Source: Alligator mississippiensis
Lineage: Eukaryota; Chordata; Crocodylia; Alligatoridae
Assembly: GCF_030867095.1 (NCBI RefSeq)
Contig: NC_081828.1
Location: forward strand, 213,968,978 to 214,032,977
Direction: 5' to 3'
DNA length: 64,000 nt
Under the pieces are notes generated by a model. It worked only from the letters and a program-made list of their open reading frames with translations, was not told where the DNA came from and searched no databases. Position 1 is the stretch's first letter. Each line of letters begins with the position of its first letter. This document shows positions 22,434 through 32,450 of this stretch, piece after piece. A program made the position numbers and the translations under genes.

Positions 22434-24600
22434 GCATTTAGATTGAGGATGTATCTGTTATGTACATTAGCCGACTGAGATTAGATGCAAAACTGCTTCC
22501 CCTCACCCCATCGGTTTGTGAAATCCAAACAAAAATTGCAGCGTTAAACACAGCGCCGTGATATAACATAAGTTGCAGAATATAGGAAAGAGAAACAGGC
22601 TGGTTGGAAAGTTCAAGTATTCAAGGTAGCAATCAACGCCTAGGGGAGCAGGGTGACCAGAGGCTTCTGGGGTCAACACCAGCACTTGTGTTAGACCGTG
22701 TCAAGCATTCACAAGAGGGGTTTCGGTGCCCTTTGTAAAAGTCTGGGCTCGGTTACCTGCGATAACCGGATCACTTTCCAGTCATCACAGGGACTTTTAA
22801 GCACGCCACCTTTCTAGCAACATTACTCTGCAGAAATTGTTCTGCTCGAATCCTCGTTTGCACTTTCTAAAGCAGGAGCGCGGCTCCCCTCTCCGAACAC
22901 CGCTCCTGCACTGACACAAAAATGACACGTCGGTTTAATCCCCGGGTGTATAAATCAACTCTCATCCAACCCCCCCTGCGCAGACGTTACCCACCAGTCC
23001 ATCCCAGTGTGTATTACTCGCCACGAGCCAGCTGCACACCCTGGACACTGCAGCACCAGCTTATCCCCGGGCCACGAAGTCCGGTGGCGTAGTCGATACC
23101 CTGCTAAGCCTAAGCCACGGCTGCACCACCTCACTTTGCACGCCGCTGCCATGGGACACACACTACACACTTCAGTGACTACACGCATACAGAAACTGTT
23201 GCCAGGCTATTGAGAGCGTCTCTTCTCCACCCATTGAAGCAGCATGACAAACAAGGCGAGGAAAGAGGCAGGCGGGGTTTGGTGTGTGCAGAAGGAAGAG
23301 GCCCTGGCTATGAAACCAGTCGCTCAAGAAGCAGCACTAGCATTAGGCACTCAGCTTCCCTGAAATAGTTGAGTCTCCAATCTGCACCTACACCAACATT
23401 GCAAACTGCTTGCACTTCCACACACACACCCCCCCTTCACACACAATCCCCTTTAAATGACTCTGCAGCAATAGCCACCCCCCTCCCAGGAGCAAGACTG
23501 CAGCATGCCAAAGGCCTTGCCACAGGAGTCAAAGAAACCCGGAGCTTACATTTTGGGTCTTCTTGCTTTACAACCAGTCTCAGCCATGTAATGTCTGATG
23601 TCACTGGAGTACCAGTATGTGGAAGTACTATGGGAATTGTAGTCTTCCCCTATTGTGTAACAGCTACAAAGCACAGGGCTGAGCCTGCAAACAGAGCCCT
23701 GGGAGCAGCCTCCTTGCAGCACTGGGCTGCAGCAGCTGCCTGGGCAAGAAACCTCAATTAAGCAGATGATAGAGAAAGCTTTTTTCCAGATGCAAAACAA
23801 AAAAAAAAACAAAAAAAGGGGGGGGAGGACATGGCAAGATGCTGGATTGCATCTTCCTTCATTCCCCAGGTGAGAAGCAATTTCTAAGCCATTACTGTGG
23901 GGTGAGCGCACCTGTCTGAAGCAGACTGGAAGTGTCAGCACCCTTGGGGAGATACAGGGGGGTATTTACCTGGAAGGGAGCACACCTGGCCTGATCACAA
24001 ATCCTGTCTCACACAGGTGTGCACGCTCTCCTGGGAGGAGAAACAGCTCACTGACAAAGCTGTAGTCATGCTGGGATGGGCATTTCCCCCCATGTGTGTC
24101 ACTCTGGCCAGCCCGCTATTAGGCAAGACTTGAACAACTTGTTTTTCTTTTTAAGAACAAATTTGGCTCCGTATAAGCATTCACTAGACAAACGTTTGAA
24201 CTCTTTTTAAAAGAAAGGATGTCTTGGATCAAGTAATAATACTTGCTTGTACATTTTTTTAATACAAGTTTGAGGCTTACATTTTTACCCCTGGTTTGTG
24301 CATGGCTTAAATAGCTCCTGCTGTTGCAAGCTGTAACTCTTGCTCCCCCCCATTTTAACTGAAGCTTTCATTCATAGTCTAGTCCACAACAAAGCCATCA
24401 TTTTCCACCCAGGTGTTCACCGTTGTGCATCAGTGATGAATGCTCCCGATGATCCCTGTGTCCCTCTCTTGCTAACTCACCCTACCCCATAGCAAACAGC
24501 TAAGGAAAGGGCCTTACCCATGTAAACTGCATTTAAAAGCTGCCAAATGAAAGGATAGTGGGAAAAGTTAACAGCATCAAACTGAGAGGTTTGGTTTGTA

Positions 24601-24659
24601 GCCTAATTGCAATAAAAGGGGTGTTAAAGGCCTAGTTGCAATAAAAAGGGGTGTTAAAA
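24601..24659 (+). repeat. Two-copy tandem duplication of about 30 bp
   Basis: GCCTAATTGCAATAAAAGGG is followed directly by GCCTAGTTGCAATAAAAAGG, both ending GTGTTAAA. The copies differ at about two positions, so the duplication is fairly recent. Confidence 0.8.
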
Positions 24660-25478
24660 GCTGAGGATCAACAGGTTTTAATCAACACTTTGTACACTTT
24701 TAGTGCAGACAACTTCAGTTTAGCTGTATAAGTCCAAGCCTAGGAGTGAGACATGAACCCACTCTGTAGCTTTTCTGAGTGTTAGATAAAATGATACCTA
24801 AAGGTACTATGGGGCAGCCACCTCCTACTAAAACTCAATGGGAGTTAGGCACCTAATTCCCTGCAGTGCTTTCCAGAAGTCCAGCTCCTGGCCATGTTGC
24901 ACCTCTACTATTGTTACCATCGGTGAAACTTCACCTGTGCTAGCAGTACTATTTAAAAAAATTTTTTTTGGAAAAAAAAGTAAGTTTTTGTAGACAGGAT
25001 CTGTGTATTTGTCTGGTAGATGTGCGACGGGGTTGCACAGCGTGGGCTGGATGCAACGGTGGAGGAGGCCCCTTTCCAGGCTTATTATGTACATGGAAAA
25101 AAACAAAGTTTCCGAACCTTTTATCTTCTCCAACTTTAATCTCACCTTCCACAGTTCGTTAGGCCATTTTTTTCCACCATATGCATGTATAAATTAGTTA
25201 CTCCCAGCTACCATTTTCTGATGCAGATAATTGCACGTAAATCCGGTGGCGGAAATCCATGCCCGCTTGAGAGATCCAAATATTAATCTTTAAAAAAATG
25301 CATTAACATATTATACCTGCACTATTGGTTTGTGAATAAAAACAAACAAACCCAAGGGACTATGGTCTGTGTGCTGAAGAGCTTGCAATTTAAGTAAAAG
25401 TCAAATAAAAGCCACGAAACTAATAAAAGCAGGAAACACAACCGGGACCCTATAGTTCAGGCTCAAAAGTTGGTATAC

Positions 25479-25565
25479 CTTAAATGCTGATGATCTGTTA
25501 GCTGCGGTTTCATCAACGCTGGCCTGGCGTAAGGACGTCGGCACAAGCCACCAAATCCGTCCATA
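25479..25565 (-). CDS. Possible upstream exon of the MEIOC-like gene
   Basis: An 87-bp minus-strand segment with a good acceptor (CTGCGTTTTTAG) and a plausible donor (TTAAG then GTATAC). In the frame compatible with the 16786-16917 exon it is open for all 29 codons, starting YGRIWWLVPT and ending NRSSAFK. A second frame also opens with ATG. Human MEIOC has ...GSRLTDVFGSVML just before the shared methionine, weakly like NRSSAFKVKPML here. It could equally be a 5' UTR exon or chance. Confidence 0.35.
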
Positions 25566-26284
25566 CTAAAAACGCAGAAAAAAGCGTGCACCCGCTACAA
25601 AAGCTAATATGGACAATGACAAACACGTGATATTATGTTCTCCCGATCATAGGTTGTCAAGAGGGAAAGCTTGCATTTACAACCCAATCCAGCAGCCTAG
25701 TTGTCCCAGTCTGTAAATGCTTTCACCTGAATAAAATACTGCAAATGCTAATAAAAGTGCAAACACATTGGTAAGAGTCCACCGCGTGGTCCTGTACTAA
25801 TGCACGCCGCCGAGTGAAACACGCGTATCAGTGCAAGTGAGTTTGTACTGATGTGGAAATTGCAGTGATTCGCTGAACCGATAACAAGAGAAGCGTTCCC
25901 AATAATCCTCGTTTCTGCCTGAGAGCTTTCAGTGGAAACAGCCTTCTTTTTCAATTGCAATATTTCAAGACTGAAATTTCAGACTTAAATGCATTTGATC
26001 TTGATTTCAGTCATAAACACTTCTGCATTTTTTCCGCCGTGGTCCAGGAAACACGAGGGGCAAGAAATCTTGTGGGGGGTTTTGCTGGATTGTGTCCCAA
26101 CCAAGAAATTGGTCAAATCAGATTGCACCCACAAGGATTCTTGCTCAAAAATATTTTGCACACTTTCATGGGCTAGACGAAGAGACCAAGTGCAAAGCCA
26201 CGACCATTATTGCACGTCATGCATCTCGTGAGCCTGTTGGGGAGGGAGGCTGTACTTTGTTGGGGGCCGGCTAGGGCAGGGCCA
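25566..26284. other. Unassigned stretch upstream of the possible first exon
   Basis: AT-balanced sequence with short reading frames only. No repeat or gene is recognised. It leads into the minisatellite at 26285. Confidence 0.4.
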
Positions 26285-26956
26285 GGCACACGATTTGCAA
26301 AATGGTGTGTGGGTACACAAGTGCGTGCAAAATGAAGCACATGCGTGCAAAACAGAGCATGTGCATGCAAAGTGTGTGCATGCATAAAATACAGCATGCG
26401 GGCAGGTGTGTGTACACACAAAATGAAGTGCGTGTGTGCATGTGTGCGTGCACAAAATGAAGCGTGCATGTGTGCACATGGGCACATACGCATGTGGGAA
26501 ATGAACCGCGTGCAAAATGGAGCGTGTGCGTGCAGCGAATGGAGTGTGTGTGCATGGACGCAGTGTTATGTGCAAAATAGAGCATGTGCAAGTGTGTACA
26601 CAAGCATGTGCAAAATGAAGCATGTGTTCAGACATGTGCGCACACGTGCAAAATGGAGCATGTGCATGCACCCAATGGAGCGTGTGTGCATGTGCAAAAC
26701 AGAGCATGGGTGCAGATGCGTGTACTCAAGCATGTGCGAAATGAAGCATGTGAAGTGCATGGGCAAAATGCAGCCTGCATGCATGCTGACACATGCAAAA
26801 TGAAGCGTGCGCAAAATGGAGCATGTGCATGCACATGCATGTGTGCAAAGTGTGCACGTGCAAAACAGAGCATGTGCACCTGTGTGTACACATGCATGTG
26901 CAAAATGGAGTGTGCGCAGCGTGTGTCCAAAGTGGAGCATGCATGTGTGCAGACAT

Positions 26957-26992
<36 letters not shown>

Positions 26993-27045
26993 GTGCAAAA
27001 TGAAGCGTGCGTGCACCCAATGGAGCGTGCGCGCGCAGAACACAG
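26285..27045 (+). repeat. Degenerate minisatellite of GTGCAAAATGNAGC units
   Basis: About 760 bp built from irregular units of 20-35 bases that contain GTGCAAAATGGAGC or GTGCAAAACAGAGC followed by runs of alternating purine-pyrimidine (ATGTGCATGCA, GTGTGTGCATG). An (AC)n stretch lies at about 26970-26992. The unit lacks stop codons in several frames, so frames of over 100 codons rich in Cys and His appear on both strands; these are artefacts of the repeat. The purine-pyrimidine alternation could favour left-handed DNA. Confidence 0.85.
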
Positions 27046-27400
27046 AAGCGGGGGGGGGGGGGGGGAGATGCTCGCAAGCCCCGCCCCTCGCGCGCCAACC
27101 CGCGCGCGCTCCAACGGCCGTCCCCTCCCCCCTCCCTTCAGGCGCCAGGGGGCGGGGCTTCGCTAACGGCCGTCCCCGCCCCCCCTCCTCAGGTGTGAGA
27201 GGGCGGGGCTTCACTAACAGCAATCCCCGCCCCCCCCCTCAGTGCGCGCCGCTTCCAGCGCCAACGGCCTGATTGGCCAACGGTCTGGGCGGGGAAAAAC
27301 CATTCCCCGCGGGAAAGGGGCTTGAGGGGTCGAGTGGGGCGAACCATTTCTCTACCTCTATAAATACAACCACAGGTGTGGCGTCATTCTTTCAGTCTGC
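27046..27400 (+). promoter_or_regulatory. CpG-rich promoter island with GC, CCAAT and TATA boxes
   Basis: Starts with a run of G (27050-27065) and is rich in CpG. Two tandem units of about 51 bp (27139-27190 and 27191-27240) each carry GGGCGGGGCTTC and CCCCGCCCC, Sp1-type sites. A CCAAT-type GATTGGCCAA lies at 27271-27280 with another GC box at 27287-27294. CTATAAATACA follows at 27358-27368, so a transcript would start near 27390 and run to the right, divergent from the MEIOC-like gene. No open frame follows. It may serve an unannotated non-coding RNA, or the minus-strand gene as a bidirectional promoter. Confidence 0.6.
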
Positions 27401-28319
27401 GCTTCAGGGGGGGGGGTTTACCTTGTGTCTGTATGGATAGTGATGAATCACAGAAATATGCATCAGTATAAATATAGATAAAAGAATACATAGAAATATC
27501 GTTTTAAACTACATGGGTTACATATATTTCAATAAAAATATCAATAAAATAGCTCCGTTTTCCACATTCCTGAAGCACACACTTTTAAGAACACCAGAAA
27601 TCTAGTTGTATAGAGATAAAATAAATATTTATAAATATAAATACTGATAAATATACATGGTTTTCACATTCCTGAAGCGCAGACTTTAAGAAAACCAAAA
27701 ATCTATTTTTTTTTATATTTAGAGATAAAAGACATATTTATAAATATAGCGAAAATAATAGATATAAATGTGGATAAAATATATATGATATATATTTAGG
27801 TATAAATATCGATAAAAGACAGCTACATTTTTCACATTTCTAAAATGCAGACTTTAAGAACAACACCAATCTATATTTATAGATAGGTAAAATAAATATA
27901 GATAAAAATTGATATAAATATAGATCACATATTCATTATATATATTTAAATTTAAATATAAAGAACTACTTTTTTCACATCCCTGAAACGCAGACGTCTA
28001 AGAACAACACCAATCATTTATATTTATATATAGGTAAAACAAATAGTTATATAGATAAAAGAATCGATATAAATATAGATCACATATTCATTATATATAT
28101 TTAAATATAAAGAACTACTTTTTTCCACATTCCTGAAGCGTAGACTTGAAGAACAACACCAATCATTATGTTTTTTATATATATCTATATCTATATATAT
28201 CTATATATGATAGATATCTCTATATATAGGTATCTGTGTGCGCGCGCGCGTAGATAAAAGAAAAAGCTACGTTTTTGACGTTCCCGAAGCGTAGACTTGA
28301 AGAACAAGCCAAAAATCAA
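27381..28319 (+). repeat. Six-copy diverged tandem array with one inverted core copy
   Basis: Six copies of a conserved core of about 45 bp start near 27551, 27655, 27821, 27965, 28113 and 28265. Each reads roughly TTTTTCACATTCCTGAAGCG then CAGACTTTAAGAACAACACC and AATC. Between the cores is AT-rich filler of ATAAATATAGATA words. An inverted copy of the core occupies 27381-27408 (TCTTTCAGTCTGCGCTTCAG), 13 bases after the TATA box. The cores are clearly more conserved than the filler. I do not recognise the family. Confidence 0.75.
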
Positions 28320-29694
28320 GCGAGTTGGCCACGTTGCACTTGTTCAAATAAAAGCTGGACAGAAACCAGGGATTGAGCTGATGCACATTTTCAAGCACTA
28401 ACTTTGTAGCTGGTTGGCTTTTTTTTTCTCTTCCAGTTTAAAGGACATTTTTAAGATGTGACCCTTACATGGCCCATGTGGCCAGTCTGATTTTCTTGCA
28501 CGATGGACTCGTTGCTTGTGTAATAATTAACTGTGTAATACATGTAACGTGTGGTAAGGGCCTTGAGTGGCCACCCATTTTACAGACCGAGCCTTATCGA
28601 GGTCCACGTCACCACCATCCCTGAAGATCTCTATGGAGACCCATAGGGAAGCTGAAACAGGGTCACGTTAAATGCTCCCCATTAAAGTATGAAAATCAAT
28701 CACTCAGAAATTAGGATGGGCCATCATTAAGATGGCCTTAATTCGGTCTTCTGGTGCCCGCGCAATAATTCACTCATTTAATCACACGATGATCACATGC
28801 TATTTTTTCCTACAAAAGCCTTCTTAAGGACTCTTGTGTAAACCATAGGGTGGATGGTGCTCCCCTTACCATCTTCCCTCAATAACGTGTTTGCTGCTTG
28901 TTCAAGGTGCAGCCTTGTGTCGTGCTTTTTGCACATTATTCAACCCCTGACCTGAAGACAAACACGCTCGTGTCTTTGTGGGCTTCTCTAAGGCACTGTA
29001 TCGACAGTATAAATAAAATTAATTTTTGCAATTCCTCTGTAGAAAGGAAGAATATAATTATTCTCTTTCTACAGACTGAGAATTGAGGCACAAATCAATT
29101 TAGCCAAGTCTCCACTGGTTTTGAGTGACCAGTTGCAGGTGCCCAAGACACTATTTTCCAGGGGGCTCAGCACTATTTAGCACTTTCTCTGTTCAAAATG
29201 CATGTCTTCGTGACTTCCGTAGCAGCCGTTGGTGCTCAGTGCTTCTGCAAAGCAAATCCAGCGTCTCAAATCAAACACCCCCAAAATAGGAATGTACTAG
29301 TAGGGACTACATGAGAACAGTTTAAGTGACTTGAGAAGTCCCACCTAGGAGACAGGAATAAGGGCAGTATTTAACATCCTTAACTATCAGACTGTTGTTT
29401 CACTTCCGCAAACTCTCCTATCAGTCCCCAACACTCCTAAAATAACGCAAGTGTCCTACAGACATCTCAACACAACACAGACCTGATGCACCCCTAAAGC
29501 AGATCCATCCTGTGCATTGAATGAGGCAAGTGTCGTATGGAAAAACGGCAGCGAAACAGTGATGTTATAGCCTGGCTGGTCCAGAAATCACCTAAAGGGC
29601 AAGGATTCCTTAGGGCGGTATGTTTTATTGCACCAATTCCACAGCTGTGTTAAGAGCTAGACAAACTTTTGAATGCAAAACAAGGCTCTTTTGG

Positions 29695-29760
29695 TAAATC
29701 CAGTATCTTTTATTAGACCAACTCAGACATTCATCTTCAGGTGCCTGCACTGCGCCTGGT
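29695..29760. mobile_element. Short fragment of the TTTATTAGACCAAC transposon family
   Basis: Contains CCAGTATCTTTTATTAGACC and then AACTCAGA, the internal signature also present at 53905-53935, 54070-54090 and (complement) 46285-46300. Confidence 0.55.
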
Positions 29761-31752
29761 AAAGTAAACCTTCTGTTTAAAAGCTAGACACTGCTAATTA
29801 GTTTATAAAGTTTGTAGTTAGTCTAGAAAGGGCCAATATATTCTTTCTGCCCGACTTCAGACTAACTCAGGTAACTCCCTCTCCCTATTTACTCCTGCCG
29901 CAGGTCTCACTCCTGTCCCCTCGGCACCAAGAACAGGTACTCTTAATCCTAATCCATCAGTCCCAGGTCTGGCACAGCTGCCAGCACACCACAATTTCAG
30001 TTGAAGGGAAGGTCTTGTTTGCCACCAGGCTGTAGCAAATCTAATGTGCATAGAGCACTGCTGCATTTAGCAGCTAAATCTAAGAGGTTTCTATAAGGAT
30101 GTAATACAAACAGAAGTCACCAACAATTTGGGCACAAGAACTTTTCGAAGAAAATGTGCCAGAACTTTTTTTTAAGTAAGGGCAAAACAGTGCATTTTTT
30201 GCCTTGCATTGTTCTTGGAAACACCTGGAAATTTAGGGCTGAATTTTTCCAAGCTATTAGGTTTGAGGCATTTCCCTCGTTGGGAAATTCCAGAACAACT
30301 CCTTAGTTCAGTAAAGTGATAAGAAACTATATGGGGACTGCCTTAGTAATTATCAATGGCACAAGCCTCATGTATGATAATGATGTGCTTTCATGGCAAC
30401 ATAATTTCAGTAATACATTTCTTACCTCCAAATCAGCTGTTTTCATTCATTTCTGCTGAGATCAGCTATTGAAAGATTTGAGAAAAATGTCACAGATTTT
30501 TAGTTTAAGCAAAAAGCAAAGAAATCCTTTGGCGATTTTCCACTTTTTAAGCAACACAAGTTGAGTTTCATTTGATTTTATTTCGTGCCCTGCACAGAGC
30601 ACGCAGAGTGGATTTCTTGATCCTGTTTCATGCAGTCTACCTCATTTGAAACTGAATTAGATGGCCTCTACTACTGATCTCATGTAATGTGCATTACAAT
30701 ATCACGGAATACAAAGTAAAAGCAATTTTCTTCTAGCTCTGGTGCCTGAACTTGTGTATTATAATAGCATCTAGCTAAAAGCAGTTTGATTTTCAGATGG
30801 ATTGAACATACGCAGCTCCCTTTCTTAGCAGCAGAAGTTATTTAGCCCAGCTGCTTATAACCTGTAAGTATCTACATTTAAAAATGTTGATCCATATTTT
30901 TTTTTTTTTAATATTGCCGTTGGTAATATAAAAGTCTTTCGAACATTTTAGAAAACTAAATAAATGAGTGAGTGCATAGCTGAAAAGATAGATAGGACTC
31001 CCACAAAAGGAAAAAATGTAGCATTTATTCCTGCTGCATTACAGCAGTACAATGTAACTATTCTGAGACTTTGCACAATGGGTGACAGGGGGGAAAAGCT
31101 TTTCAGGACAAACCAGCCTAAATATGGTCTACACAGTCTCTCCTTTGTTACATTCAGAAAGTCTAAACCGCTGCAGATTAATTTCTGCTTCCAGTAAAAA
31201 AACTTAAGAACCTGAGAACTGACTGAACACGAGTAAACTAAGTCTCAATTTTTTCACCTCTACTTAAAAAAAAGACTCTTCAAGAGGGAGACACGTGTCA
31301 GCACAGAGCCACACAACTTTTCTATCGCCCAAAACTATTTTCACATGAAGAAACAAAACTATTTTCCTAGATGGGTAAGAAACCAAGTGTTACTCGTGTG
31401 TCTCACACAGATTGATTCCATGATGTAACTTGTACCCCATGTTGGGTAGATACAAATATTTCTTTCATTTTGAGTCAACTCTTTAAAATTGAAACACAAC
31501 AAAGCAGAACGGTGCCGTTTCGCACAGCCCTACTGTTTCGCCTTGAGTTTCGAGGTTTCGACAGAACAGCGTTTCGTATCGAATTTCATTTTGATTTGAA
31601 ACAGCTGTTCTGTTTTGCTTTGTCAAAACAGTGAGGCTGTTTTGACGTTTCCCTAGATTGGCCAGGGACGGGGAGTCAGCCCAGTCTCTACTCCTTTCAG
31701 AGAGCAGTAGATCATCTTTAAAAGGTAAGTAATTTTGCTTCATGTATATTTC

Positions 31753-31758
31753 TTAAAT

Positions 31759-31789
<31 letters not shown>
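31753..31789 (+). repeat. (AAT)n microsatellite
   Basis: About twelve uninterrupted AAT units. Likely length-polymorphic. Confidence 0.9.
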
Positions 31790-31793
<4 letters not shown>

Positions 31794-32019
31794 CCAATAC
31801 ACACTGATCCCAAACTACATGCGGAAATTCAGACAACGAAGACAGGAGCCACCTCACTAACCAGGAAGTGCAAGTCCTTGCTCTTAATGGAACACAGTTT
31901 ATGCTTGTTATAATATGCTTATTATACATGGACAGTTTATGCTCATTTGTTCTTGTGCCAATGTTACATTAGCTTCAATAGCTCTTCTACTTCCCTTGTG
32001 TTCAACCCCATGTATTTTT

Positions 32020-32450
32020 AATCATATCCCCTCTCCGCCTTCATTTTGCTGGGCCAAGCTGTTTTAGTCTCCCCTCATAAGATGCCTTTTAAAATTTCCC
32101 CTATTGTCCTAGTAGCTCCTTCCATGCACCTGTTCCACCTTGAGCTCCTTTCTTGAACATGCAAGACCAGAATTATAGATGGTAATTCAAATGTGGCTTC
32201 CTTAATGCCTTGCAGAACTGCATTACTGTTCTACTACATCTGAACTGGAAATACTTTGATGGATAAGCATTCAGATCACCTTTTCCATCACTGCGTCTCC
32301 TGGTGGTTCGTAATCATCCTGTGATCAAGTATTACACCCATGCATTTCTCCTTCTATGCCATTCCAAACTGACAATCCCTCAGACTAAAGGGCATATTCT
32401 GGTTATTCGTACTGAAGTCTACAATGATCCACTTCTTCTCCGGTTCTTCC
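32020..32450 (-). mobile_element. Old CR1 LINE fragment
   Basis: Read on the plus strand it has the order of features seen in the complement of CR1 ORF2: AATCATATCCCCTCTCCGCC, then TTAGTCTCCCCTCATAAG, GCTCCTTTCTTGAACATGC, and TTCGTAATCATCCTGTGATC further on. It is heavily diverged with no frame preserved. Boundaries are approximate. Confidence 0.5.

Larger units (their letters stand above)
16918..25478 (-). other. Presumed first large intron, repeat-bearing
   Basis: Upstream of the first well supported exon. It contains a GATA microsatellite split by an insertion (17153-17430), hAT-like elements (17543-17868 and 18858-19271), a GC-rich element (20385-20590), a foldback piece (22328-22433), a 30-bp tandem duplication (24601-24659) and an old 'CAATGGGAGTTAGGCACCTA' repeat at about 24820-24895. 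At about 21050-21080 there is a lone transposon end reading TTAGACCAATGCGGCTACAA. I see no further exon. Confidence 0.5.

Noticed and set aside
26207-27272. Many overlapping frames of 60-180 codons on both strands
   Set aside because: They are produced by the stop-poor minisatellite unit. The products are Cys/His/Thr-repetitive, and no frame is favoured.
27551-28319. Core resembles part of U6 snRNA (TTCGTGAAGCG against TTCCTGAAGCG)
   Set aside because: Only about 12 bases agree. The rest of U6, including its 5' domain, is missing, so I treat it as chance.
27551-28319. CRISPR-like array
   Set aside because: Spaced cores are diverged and the spacers are related AT-rich filler; the window is clearly vertebrate nuclear DNA.
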